Shown: positions 1 through 6,412 of the stretch, piece by piece | How positions within the stretch are numbered: position 1 is the stretch's first letter | How the letters are laid out: each line of letters opens with the position of its first letter | Origin: JAHTBL01 sp038532735 | GTDB lineage: Bacteria > Pseudomonadota > Alphaproteobacteria > Rhodobacterales > Rhodobacteraceae | Direction: 5' to 3' | DNA: 10,129 nt | Assembly: GCA_038532735.1 (NCBI GenBank) | Contig: JBCBAC010000036.1 | Coordinates: forward strand, 1-10,129 | The notes under the pieces: generated by a model | The model's database searches: none | Seen by the model: the letters and a program-made list of their open reading frames with translations, nothing else | Told to the model about the DNA's origin: nothing | Program-made: the position numbers and the translations under genes

Positions 1-815
1 GCCAGCGTCGCCTTCGCCGTCACGATATGCAGATTCTCGACAATTTTGCCATCCACCACGGCAACACCTTGCCCATCCGCTTCGGCCTGCTCGAACGCCT
101 CAATCTGGCGACGGGCCAGATCAAGCTCGGCCTCGGACGGGGCAAAAGCCGCATTCGCAATCTCGACCTGCGCGGGGTGGATCAGCGTCTTGCCGTCAAA
201 ACCCATATCGCGCCCCTGCTCGCATTCCGCGCGCAGACCCTCGTCATCCTTGAACGCATTATAAACGCCGTCCACTGCGACAACCCCATGCGCCCGCGCC
301 GCCAGCATGCACATCTGCAAAGACGTCAGCAAAGGCTCCCGATCCGGGCGGAACCTTGTATTGAGGTCTTTCGCAAGATCATTCGTGCCCAGCACAAAAC
401 CCTCCAACGCCGGATGGGCGGCAATCTCAGCGGCGTTCAGAATGCCCAAAGGTGTTTCCATCATCGCCCAGATCGCAACGCCGGGGGCCAGTTCGGCCAG
501 TGCTTGCACGTCCTCGGCTGAATCCACCTTCGGCAACAACAACGCATCTGCGCCCACGTCTTTCAGCGCCTCCACATCCGCATGGCCCCATTCGGTATCC
601 AGCGCATTGACCCGCACGATCTTCGCGCGCCCGCCATAGTCAGCCGTTGTCAGCGTCTCCGCCAAAAGCGTGCGCGCATTGGCCTTTTCCTCAACCGCCA
701 CGGCATCTTCCAGATCGAAGATGATCGCGTCCACGGGGAGCGTCTTGGCCTTCTCCAACGCGCGCTCTTTCGAGCCGGGGATATAGAGAACCGAGCGATA
801 GGGACGGGCTGACAT
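1..815 (-). CDS. mcl2: (3S)-malyl-CoA thioesterase, CitE/HpcH-HpaI aldolase family (3' end cut by window)
   Basis: The protein begins MSARPYRSVLYIPGSKERA. It carries the CitE-family signatures DLEDAV (about residues 34-39), LLLPKV (92-97), AMMET (117-121, metal-ligand Glu120), LGTNDLA (142-148, metal-ligand Asp146) and, near the end, GKTLIHPAQ. These closely match what I recall of Rhodobacter sphaeroides Mcl2, which hydrolyses (3S)-malyl-CoA to malate and CoA. The longer malyl-CoA lyase Mcl1 has a different N-terminus. In the family, Mcl1 and Mcl2 together give the apparent malate synthase activity of the ethylmalonyl-CoA pathway. The enzyme should be cytosolic and Mg-dependent. The ATG (813-815) has a GAGGAG ribosome site 7 bases upstream. 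271 complete codons are visible; relatives have about 285, so only the C-terminal tail is missing. Thioesterase rather than lyase activity is inferred from similarity and neighbourhood. A generic CoA-ester lyase is the alternative. Confidence 0.87.
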   Translation of the reverse strand, partial: MSARPYRSVLYIPGSKERALEKAKTLPVDAIIFDLEDAVAVEEKANARTLLAETLTTADYGGRAKIVRVNALDTEWGHADVEALKDVGADALLLPKVDSAEDVQALAELAPGVAIWAMMETPLGILNAAEIAAHPALEGFVLGTNDLAKDLNTRFRPDREPLLTSLQMCMLAARAHGVVAVDGVYNAFKDDEGLRAECEQGRDMGFDGKTLIHPAQVEIANAAFAPSEAELDLARRQIEAFEQAEADGQGVAVVDGKIVENLHIVTAKATL

Positions 816-827
816 GATTCTGCTCCT

Positions 828-842
828 CGCAATAATATTGCG
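828..842. promoter_or_regulatory. 15-bp perfect palindrome in the mcl2 leader (candidate operator)
   Basis: CGCAATAATATTGCG is a perfect inverted repeat around one central A. It ends 12 bases upstream of the mcl2 ATG and lies just beyond its GAGGAG ribosome site. A protein bound here could block transcription or initiation of mcl2. No regulator can be named from the sequence. The arm composition does not match the TTTGCAAA motif known for short-chain-acyl-CoA regulators of this group. Confidence 0.4.
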
Positions 843-933
843 CGAGACCTGCCACAGACTTTGCAGATCATTCAAGAGAAACTTCGCTGCAACGCGGCAA
901 TCAAAGTGCTGCAAAAATCAGCAGCCTGCGACG

Positions 934-950
934 CTTAATCCCCTATTAAG
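934..950. promoter_or_regulatory. Inverted repeat between mcl2 and the exported protein gene
   Basis: CTTAAT and ATTAAG form perfect 6-bp arms around a CCCCT spacer, in the middle of the 252-bp divergent gap. An AT-rich stretch (GTTAACCTTAATTT, about 966-979) follows and is the most promoter-like part of the gap, but no clear -35/-10 pair stands out. The function as an operator is inferred from position alone. The leader also holds a GCCCC/GGGGC hairpin at 1031-1045, ending 22 bases before the next ATG. Confidence 0.25.
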
Positions 951-1067
951 GCCTCAGAACCGTTCGTTAACCTTAATTTGCGACACTCTTCGCAGTCTTG
1001 GAAGCAGCGGTGGCATTCCTCGCCGCTCCGGCCCCGTCAGGGGGCGCTTAGAAAAAAGGACGCGGAC

Positions 1068-1382
1068 ATGACACCGAAACTGCTACTTACAGGCCTTTCC
1101 ATCGCAGCAATCATGGGCTCCACGCTTATGGTCAAAGCCCAAACCCAACGCTGCGGTGAACGCGCAGCGATCGTTGAACGCTTGACCAGCGCCTATGGCG
1201 AAACCCGCCAATCCATGGGGCTTGCGGCCAATAACGCCGTAATCGAAACCTTCGCATCGGAAGAAACCGGCAGCTGGACCATCGTGGTTACCGGCACCAA
1301 CGGACTGACCTGTCTGGTCGCCTCCGGTCAGGCTTACGAGCATCTGGCCGAAGCCCTGCCCGCCGCTGGCACCGACGGCTAA
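1068..1382 (+). CDS. Small exported protein of unknown function (104 aa)
   Basis: I do not recognise a named family. The N-terminus (MTPKLLLTGLSIAAIMGSTLMVKAQ) has a positive residue, a hydrophobic stretch of about 17 residues and a VKA-Q junction. This is a plausible Sec signal peptide cut after Ala24, leaving a mature chain of about 80 residues in the periplasm. The mature part has exactly two cysteines, Cys29 and Cys82, which could form a disulfide. A central segment (about 69-85) has beta-like alternation around the second cysteine. The ATG at 1068 was chosen because AAGGA at 1056-1060 sits 7 bases upstream and the signal peptide begins there. An in-frame upstream ATG at 978 would add 30 charged residues ahead of the signal. 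The gene stands alone on its strand and converges on the TauE-like gene with 3 bases between the two stops. Confidence 0.75.
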   Translation: MTPKLLLTGLSIAAIMGSTLMVKAQTQRCGERAAIVERLTSAYGETRQSMGLAANNAVIETFASEETGSWTIVVTGTNGLTCLVASGQAYEHLAEALPAAGTDG

Positions 1383-1385
1383 ATC

Positions 1386-2141
1386 TCAGGTTAACGCGTC
1401 AAAGATCAACTTGCTGCCGGTCAGGGTCAGCAGCACATATGTGACGCCAAAAAACGCGCGCTCCGAGATCATATGGTGCGCGCGCACGCCCAGCCAGGTG
1501 CCCAGCAGCGCCACCGGGGCAAGCAGAAGATCAGCCAGCAAGGTCTGCCAGGTGAAAATGCCCAGAAACGAATAGGGCACGAATTTCATCACATTGATCG
1601 CCCAGAAAATCAGCACGGTCCCAGCCTGATACGTCAGCTTATCCAAGCCGCGGCTCAGCAGATAGACCGCGACCGGCGGCCCACCCGCATGGCTGACAAA
1701 GCTGGTAAACCCCGCCGCAACGCCCGTGACCATCGCCGCTTTCGGCCCCATGGGGCGCGCGGGTTTCGGGATGTATCCACCCCGCAGCAAGATCTGATAG
1801 GCGACAAAGGCCAGTGAAATCCCCCCGATCAGCAGGCGAAACACGTCCGCATTCGCCACCTGATAAAGCGCCGCGCCCAACGCCACCCCCGGCAGCCCTG
1901 CGTAAATGATCAGGCGCACCTCGCTCCAATCCCATTTGCGCCAATAGGCTTTCAGCCCCGCCACATCCATGAGCATCAACAGCGGCAGCATCACGCCCAG
2001 CGCGACGCCCGGATCGACGCCCAGCGCCAGAATCGTCCCCGCCGCAAACGCCGCACCAGAGCCAAAGCCCCCCTTGCTGATCCCCGCAAAGAGCGTCGCC
2101 GGAATAGCCAAAGCGAAGAAGGCAAGATCAAGTGTCAGCAC
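1386..2141 (-). CDS. TauE/SafE-family membrane permease (putative anion/sulfite exporter)
   Basis: This is a very hydrophobic protein of about 250 residues with seven or eight predicted membrane spans. It shows the internal duplication typical of the TauE/SafE (DUF81) family: GISKGGFGSG near the start of the first half (about residue 20) and FTSFVSHAGGPP at the start of the second half (about residue 145). Family members are linked to export of sulfite, sulfoacetate or other organic anions across the inner membrane. The substrate here cannot be told. The start is uncertain. I chose GTG at 2141, giving a short N-terminus before the first span. A TTG at 2174 would add 11 residues, and an in-frame stop lies just beyond it. 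Neither start has a good ribosome site. The gene is divergent from mdh and convergent with the exported-protein gene. Confidence 0.85.
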   Translation of the reverse strand: MLTLDLAFFALAIPATLFAGISKGGFGSGAAFAAGTILALGVDPGVALGVMLPLLMLMDVAGLKAYWRKWDWSEVRLIIYAGLPGVALGAALYQVANADVFRLLIGGISLAFVAYQILLRGGYIPKPARPMGPKAAMVTGVAAGFTSFVSHAGGPPVAVYLLSRGLDKLTYQAGTVLIFWAINVMKFVPYSFLGIFTWQTLLADLLLAPVALLGTWLGVRAHHMISERAFFGVTYVLLTLTGSKLIFDALT

Positions 2142-2162
2142 GGCGCGGGTCCAGAAAAAGCA

Positions 2163-2179
2163 AAGCCTGCGCAAGGCTT
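2163..2179. promoter_or_regulatory. Short inverted repeat upstream of the TauE-like gene
   Basis: AAGCC and GGCTT are arms around TGCGCAA. The repeat lies at the start of the divergent region shared by the permease gene and mdh, and overlaps the alternative TTG start. It could be an operator or leader hairpin. The arms are only 5 bp, so chance is possible. Confidence 0.18.
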
Positions 2180-2232
2180 ATACCCAACGGCGCGCGCGAA
2201 CCAGCGCCCATGCTGCGCTTCGCCGCGCCCGC

Positions 2233-2256
2233 TTGCCCTTGCGCGGGGCCGGGCAA
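2233..2256. promoter_or_regulatory. Inverted repeat in the mdh upstream region
   Basis: TTGCCC (2233-2238) and GGGCAA (2251-2256) are perfect 6-bp arms with a 12-base GC-rich spacer, ending 47 bases before the mdh ATG. It may be an operator or a leader hairpin of the mdh transcript. No convincing -35/-10 pair was found in this 160-bp gap. The mdh ribosome site is GGAG at 2291-2294. Confidence 0.22.
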
Positions 2257-2303
2257 AGGACTACGCACCTCCCCGAAATTCACTCGGATCGGAGATCACA
2301 CTC

Positions 2304-3266
2304 ATGGCCAGACCCAAGATCGCCCTTATCGGCGCGGGACAGATCGGTGGCACACTTGCGCACCTTGCGGCACTGAAAGAACTGGGCGACGTCGTTCTGT
2401 TCGACATCGCGGAAGGCATCCCCGAGGGCAAAGCCCTCGACATCGCGGAATCCGGCCCCTCGGAAGGCTTTGACGCCGCGATGAGCGGCACGCAAAGCTA
2501 CGAAGACATCGCAGGCGCGGATGTGTGCATCGTCACCGCCGGTGTGCCCCGCAAGCCGGGCATGAGCCGCGATGACCTGCTGGGCATCAACCTCAAGGTC
2601 ATGAAATCCGTCGGCGAAGGCATCCGCGACAACGCGCCCGATGCGTTCGTAATCTGCATCACCAACCCGCTCGACGCGATGGTCTGGGCTCTGCGCGAAT
2701 TCTCTGGCCTGCCCCACGAGAAGGTCTGCGGCATGGCCGGTGTGCTCGACAGCGCCCGCTTCCGCCACTTCCTGTCGGTCGAATTCAACGTCTCGATGAA
2801 AGACGTCACCGCCTTCGTTCTGGGCGGCCACGGCGACACGATGGTTCCGCTGACCCGTTATTCGACCGTCGCCGGTATCCCCCTCCCCGATCTGGTGGCG
2901 ATGGGCTGGACCACGCAAGAAAAGCTCGACGCGATTGTCCAGCGCACCCGTGATGGCGGCGCCGAGATCGTGGGCCTGCTGAAAACTGGCTCCGCTTTCT
3001 ACGCCCCCGCGACCTCCGCGATTGAGATGGCCGAAGCCTATCTTAAAGACCAGAAGCGCGTCCTGCCCTGCGCGGCTTACGTGGACGGCGCCCTCGGCCT
3101 GAACGGCTTTTATGTCGGCGTGCCAACCGTGATCGGCGCCGGCGGTGTCGAGCGGATCGTGGACATCAAGATGACCAAGGACGAGCAGGCGATGTTCGAC
3201 AACTCGGTCAACGCGGTCAAAGGTCTGGTCGAGGCCTGCAAAGGCATCGACGAGTCGCTCGCCTAA
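2304..3266 (+). CDS. mdh: Malate dehydrogenase, NAD-dependent, LDH-like type
   Basis: The enzyme oxidises malate to oxaloacetate with NAD+ in the TCA cycle, in the cytosol. It has 320 residues, the normal length for the LDH-like malate dehydrogenases of alphaproteobacteria. Visible signatures are the Rossmann loop GAGQIGG (10-16), Asp34 for NAD ribose binding, the substrate loop VPRKPGMSRDD with Arg83 and Arg89, ITNPLD (119-124), DSARFR with Asp149 and Arg152, and the catalytic His176 in GGHGDTMVP. Arg83 rather than Gln at the specificity position supports malate over lactate. The ATG has GGAG 9 bases upstream and nothing suggests truncation. It is separated from sucC by a glycosyltransferase on the other strand, and its own terminator follows, so it is probably transcribed apart from the suc operon. 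It would use malate made by the Mcl2 enzyme encoded upstream. Confidence 0.98.
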   Translation: MARPKIALIGAGQIGGTLAHLAALKELGDVVLFDIAEGIPEGKALDIAESGPSEGFDAAMSGTQSYEDIAGADVCIVTAGVPRKPGMSRDDLLGINLKVMKSVGEGIRDNAPDAFVICITNPLDAMVWALREFSGLPHEKVCGMAGVLDSARFRHFLSVEFNVSMKDVTAFVLGGHGDTMVPLTRYSTVAGIPLPDLVAMGWTTQEKLDAIVQRTRDGGAEIVGLLKTGSAFYAPATSAIEMAEAYLKDQKRVLPCAAYVDGALGLNGFYVGVPTVIGAGGVERIVDIKMTKDEQAMFDNSVNAVKGLVEACKGIDESLA

Positions 3267-3286
3267 GAGCCTTTCAAGTTGTACAA

Positions 3287-3319
3287 AAAACGGCGCGAGG
3301 GTCCCCTTCGCGCCGTTTT
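3287..3319. terminator. Bidirectional intrinsic terminator between mdh and the glycosyltransferase
   Basis: AAAACGGCGCGA (3287-3298) pairs perfectly with TCGCGCCGTTTT (3308-3319) across a 9-base loop. On the plus strand a GC-rich stem ends in a T run, which fits termination of mdh 21 bases after its stop. On the minus strand the A run becomes a U run, so the same hairpin can end the glycosyltransferase transcript. The stem ends one base from that gene's stop codon. Confidence 0.9.
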
Positions 3320-3320
3320 C

Positions 3321-4337
3321 TTATCCGAGCTTCCGTTTGAACTGCGCAACTAAATCCGGATTGCGCGCCCGCAAGTCCGCATCAAACGCCTCGACACTCA
3401 GATCGAGCCCCGGCATCGCCGCATCAATCACCGCCTGCGGATCAAACGGGCGCTCTTCCACATACCCCATCTCGGTCAGCGCTTGCAGTCGCTCCGGCGT
3501 GAAGCCCCGCAGTTGATCGTGATAACTGCGCAGGCCCTTCGCGGTCTTATACGTGGTCAACACCGCCTCCAACTGCGCACGCCGTTTGTCGCCCAGGATT
3601 TTCTGCTGCCGGTGTTTCGGCAGCTCCGCATAGCGCAGCAATTTCAGCATCCAATGCAACGGCGTCAGCCCGTCATAATGCACCAGCCAAGTCCCTGCGA
3701 CATGGGCAAAGGGCAGCTTTGCCTTGCCCTCCAACCGCTCCGCCCGGTGGACGGACAACTGCATCTCGCGCCCCACCGGCACACACGGCTTACCCATGTT
3801 ATGCGCCAGAAGCCCTTCATGGCTGACCGCGTTCAGATCACCCCAAACGACGTCCGACACCGCAGGCCCCCGCCCCATCGCCCGGCGCAGAACGCCGTCG
3901 AAAATCCCCGGCGCAGGCTGGCCCAGCGCATAGGCACGCTCATACATGCGAAAGGTCAGATAGCCGTCGATCTCGCCCAGATGCTTTAACTCATCCGCCA
4001 AAGACCTGTGCTGCCACAGCAATTCATCCGCATCCAGATGGATCATCCAGCGCGCCTTCGTGCGCCGGTACGCCTCCGTCGCGTTGAGCCGTTGTCGCCC
4101 GGTCTGCAAGACAGGCCGCTCCCCGCGCGCGGCCCACCAATCGGCATCACAGCGCACGACATGAACACCCGCCATATCAGCGATCAACGCGCCCACAGGG
4201 TCATCCGGATCATCTAGAAAAACCCAAACTTCCGACGCTCCGGTCTCCAGATGCCAAATCGCATTCGCCAGGACCAGAACCGCAGGCTCGCGCACGGTCA
4301 TGCAGATCGCCCAATCTCCGGCAGATGGTGTTTTCAT
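3321..4337 (-). CDS. Glycosyltransferase family 2-like protein
   Basis: The 338-residue protein starts with a short beta-strand and turn typical of GT-A enzymes (DWAICMTVREPAVLVLANAIWH), followed by a second strand VWVFLDDPDD (about 37-46). The likely metal and nucleotide-sugar site is MIHLDADELLW, with the DxD at 102-104. This pattern fits the glycosyltransferase 2-like group (Glyco_tranf_2_4) common in Rhodobacteraceae. No membrane span or signal peptide is evident, so it probably acts at the cytosolic face of the membrane on a cell-surface polysaccharide or other glycan. Donor and acceptor are unknown. The C-terminal 100 residues are charged and helical-looking. ATG 4335-4337 gives the expected start, with only a weak GAGG upstream. 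It lies opposite to the flanking TCA genes and has no visible functional tie to them. Confidence 0.8.
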   Translation of the reverse strand: MKTPSAGDWAICMTVREPAVLVLANAIWHLETGASEVWVFLDDPDDPVGALIADMAGVHVVRCDADWWAARGERPVLQTGRQRLNATEAYRRTKARWMIHLDADELLWQHRSLADELKHLGEIDGYLTFRMYERAYALGQPAPGIFDGVLRRAMGRGPAVSDVVWGDLNAVSHEGLLAHNMGKPCVPVGREMQLSVHRAERLEGKAKLPFAHVAGTWLVHYDGLTPLHWMLKLLRYAELPKHRQQKILGDKRRAQLEAVLTTYKTAKGLRSYHDQLRGFTPERLQALTEMGYVEERPFDPQAVIDAAMPGLDLSVEAFDADLRARNPDLVAQFKRKLG

Positions 4338-4427
4338 TGCGTTATGCTCGCCTCAGTCGCGGGCTGATCACCCTGTCGCGCAGCACCATAGCCTGCCCAT
4401 TGCAGCCCGCCTAGCCATTGATGTCAC

Positions 4428-4440
4428 GGTGATTCTCACC
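4428..4440. promoter_or_regulatory. Inverted repeat upstream of sucC, possible degenerate third operator
   Basis: GGTGA and TCACC are 5-bp arms around TTC, centred about 36 bp upstream of the first of the two TGTGATCACA palindromes. The GTGA/TCAC arms recall those sites, but the spacing differs (3-base gap rather than none). An overlapping TCAC-G-GTGA lies at 4424-4432. It could be a weak auxiliary site or chance. Confidence 0.22.
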
Positions 4441-4465
4441 TCGGTATCCCATTGCACACCAATGT

Positions 4466-4496
4466 TGTGATCACACTTGAAAAACCTGTGATCACA
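4466..4496. promoter_or_regulatory. Two tandem TGTGATCACA palindromes upstream of sucC (candidate operators)
   Basis: The perfect 10-bp palindrome TGTGATCACA occurs at 4466-4475 and again at 4487-4496. The centres are 21 bp apart, two helical turns, so two dimers would bind on the same DNA face. A TTGAAA hexamer (4477-4482), a possible -35 box, lies in the gap between them; no good -10 follows at 16-18 bp. The sites are about 100-130 bp upstream of the sucC ATG. The compact even palindrome resembles sites of GntR-type regulators, but I cannot assign one. It is not a CRP site, because the 6-base spacer between half-sites is missing. Alphaproteobacterial central-carbon regulators such as CceR and AkgR are known; no link to either can be drawn from the sequence. 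Confidence 0.6.
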
Positions 4497-4594
4497 AATG
4501 TCGCTTTTTCGGGGGATGCGACGAAAAGACGTTTTAGGCGCGTCATAGCTTATGTCTATATCCCCTTTAAACGCAGCAAAACGGGACAGTTTGC

Positions 4595-5788
4595 ATGAAT
4601 ATCCACGAGTATCAGGCCAAGGCTCTTCTTCGCAGCTACGGCGCGCCCGTGTCCGATGGACGCGTGGTGCTGAAGGCCGAAGACGCCAAAACCGCCGCCG
4701 GTGAAATGGACGGACCGCTTTGGGTCGTCAAAGCGCAGATTCACGCCGGTGGACGCGGCAAAGGCAAGTTCAAGGAAGCCGATGCCGGTGAAGCTGGTGG
4801 TGTGCGCCTTGCCAAATCGGTTGAGGAAGCCGCGACCGAGGCCAAGAAGATGCTCGGCCGTACGCTCGTCACGCACCAGACTGGCCCCGTAGGTAAGCAG
4901 GTCAACCGCATCTATATCGAAGACGGCTCGGGCATCGAGACCGAGATGTATCTCGCCCTTCTCGTCGACCGCCAGACCTCCCGCGTGTCCTTCGTCTGCT
5001 CGACCGAAGGCGGCATGGATATCGAGGAAGTCGCCGCCGCGACCCCCGAAAAGATCCTGTCGTTCTCCGTTGATCCTGCTTCGGGTTACCAAGCGTTCCA
5101 CGGTCGCCGCATCGCCTTTGCGCTGGGTCTGGAAGGCAAGCAGGTCAAGCAATGCGTGGGCCTGATGGGTCTGCTCTACAAAGCCTTCCTCGAGAAGGAT
5201 ATGGAGATGCTTGAGATCAACCCGCTCATCGTCACCGATGGCGGCGACCTCAAGGTGCTCGACGCCAAGGTCAGCTTCGACGGCAACGCCATCTACCGCC
5301 ACGCCGACATCGCCGAGCTGCGCGACGAGACCGAGGAAGACCCCAAGGAACTCGCCGCCTCCAAATACGACCTGAACTACATCGCTTTGGACGGTGAAAT
5401 CGGCTGTATGGTCAACGGCGCAGGCCTTGCCATGGCGACGATGGACATCATCAAGCTCTACGGGGCCGAGCCTGCCAACTTCCTCGACGTGGGCGGCGGC
5501 GCGACCAAAGAGAAAGTCACTGAAGCGTTCAAGATCATCACCTCCGACCCGCAGGTCAAAGGCATCCTCGTGAACATCTTCGGCGGCATCATGCGCTGCG
5601 ATGTGATCGCCGAGGGCGTTGTGGCCGCCGTGAAAGAGGTCGGTCTCCAAGTCCCGCTCGTCGTGCGTCTCGAAGGCACGAACGTCGAAAAAGGCAAGGA
5701 GATCATCAACACCTCCGGCCTCGACGTGATCGCCGCGGACAACCTCAAAGACGGTGCCGAGAAGATCGTGAAAGCGGTTAAAGGCTAA
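4595..5788 (+). CDS. sucC: Succinyl-CoA synthetase (ADP-forming) beta subunit
   Basis: With SucD it converts succinyl-CoA to succinate with substrate-level phosphorylation in the TCA cycle. The protein has 397 residues. An ATP-grasp domain fills the N-terminal half: Lys46 in WVVKAQIHAGGRGKG, then LEINPL with Asn209 and VLDAK with Asp223 as Mg ligands. The C-terminal CoA-ligase domain has GCMVNGAGLAM (270-280), FLDVGGGATKEKVTEAF (297-312) and NIFGGIMRCD. It is about 10 residues longer than E. coli SucC, mostly from a GKFKEADAGEAGG insert after the glycine-rich loop, which I recall as usual in alphaproteobacteria. The ATG has GGGA 8 bases upstream. It is the first gene of the suc series, and its stop overlaps the ribosome site of the next gene. 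The segment has no TTA, CTA or TCA codons, typical of a well-adapted GC-rich gene. Confidence 0.98.
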   Translation: MNIHEYQAKALLRSYGAPVSDGRVVLKAEDAKTAAGEMDGPLWVVKAQIHAGGRGKGKFKEADAGEAGGVRLAKSVEEAATEAKKMLGRTLVTHQTGPVGKQVNRIYIEDGSGIETEMYLALLVDRQTSRVSFVCSTEGGMDIEEVAAATPEKILSFSVDPASGYQAFHGRRIAFALGLEGKQVKQCVGLMGLLYKAFLEKDMEMLEINPLIVTDGGDLKVLDAKVSFDGNAIYRHADIAELRDETEEDPKELAASKYDLNYIALDGEIGCMVNGAGLAMATMDIIKLYGAEPANFLDVGGGATKEKVTEAFKIITSDPQVKGILVNIFGGIMRCDVIAEGVVAAVKEVGLQVPLVVRLEGTNVEKGKEIINTSGLDVIAADNLKDGAEKIVKAVKG

Positions 5789-5800
5789 GGACCGGCATGG

Positions 5801-6400
5801 ATGCCTCAGCCTCCGCATATGATCAAGCGACTGGCCTCGGCCTGCGCGTTGCTCTGTGCGGCGGCCTGCACGCCCAGCTGGGAAGGCTATACCCCTGAGA
5901 TGTTCGAACTCGCCAACATCAAGAACAGCAATGTCGTGCCGAAATCGGCCCTCCGCACCTTCGTGGCGGCGTTCGATGCGCATTGCGTCTCCAAGATGAA
6001 CGCGTTTGACAGCATCCCGGCGGGGCTGCGCGCGGCCAACTACGTGCAAATGCCGCGCGTGGTGCCTGCGCAAGCGACGGATACCCGCGTGCAGATGTAT
6101 GCGGTGGACGACAAGCGCCCGCTTGTCATGCTGTCCTCGGACGGCGCGCCGCCCGTCTGCGCCGTCGCCGCGGCCTCCCGCACCGGGCAAACCGCTGCGG
6201 TGGACCGCTATGTCGCCGCGACCTTCCCAAATGCCACCGCCATCGACCCGGCCCGCATCGGCAAAACCACCGAACGCGCCTGGCTCACCGGCACCAACCC
6301 GAACCGCCTTGTCACAACGACCCGCAAGGGCCGTCCCAACGAACCTGCCAGCGTCATGCTCATGATCATGAATGCCGCTGACGCTCAGAACGAAAACTAA
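5801..6400 (+). CDS. Putative lipoprotein of unknown function between sucC and sucD
   Basis: I do not recognise the family. The 199-residue product has a lipoprotein-type leader: MIKRLASACALLCAAAC, with the modified residue probably Cys23 counted from ATG 5801. The lipobox AAAC is slightly weak, so an ordinary signal peptide is possible. The mature part has one further cysteine pair, Cys62 and Cys120, which could bond. It has no membrane span. The ATG at 5801 is supported by AAGGA at 5787-5791, which overlaps the sucC stop. An in-frame ATG at 5819 would start right at the leader but lies 27 bases from that site. Base composition and lack of TTA/CTA/TCA codons match sucC and sucD, so it looks long resident. 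The spacing (12 bases to sucC and 12 to sucD) implies co-transcription. Its product would sit in the periplasm, away from the cytosolic synthetase. Confidence 0.78.
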   Translation: MPQPPHMIKRLASACALLCAAACTPSWEGYTPEMFELANIKNSNVVPKSALRTFVAAFDAHCVSKMNAFDSIPAGLRAANYVQMPRVVPAQATDTRVQMYAVDDKRPLVMLSSDGAPPVCAVAAASRTGQTAAVDRYVAATFPNATAIDPARIGKTTERAWLTGTNPNRLVTTTRKGRPNEPASVMLMIMNAADAQNEN

Positions 6401-6412
6401 AGGAGCCACGAA

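Noticed and set aside
27..521. Plus-strand open frame at the left edge
   Set aside because: It overlaps mcl2 on the other strand, whose protein matches its family from the start codon to the window edge.
860..917. Half-sites TTTGCA and TGCAAA as a PccR/ScfR-type operator near mcl2
   Set aside because: The known motif is a full TTTGCAAA, usually repeated. Here only partial, widely spaced halves occur.
978..1067. Upstream in-frame ATG adding 30 residues to the exported protein
   Set aside because: It has no ribosome site, and the added charged residues would precede an otherwise clean signal peptide. AAGGA supports the ATG at 1068.
4466..4496. CRP/FNR-type site from the TGTGA and TCACA arms
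   Set aside because: The arms touch directly with no 6-base spacer, and pairing arms across the two palindromes gives wrong spacing or orientation.
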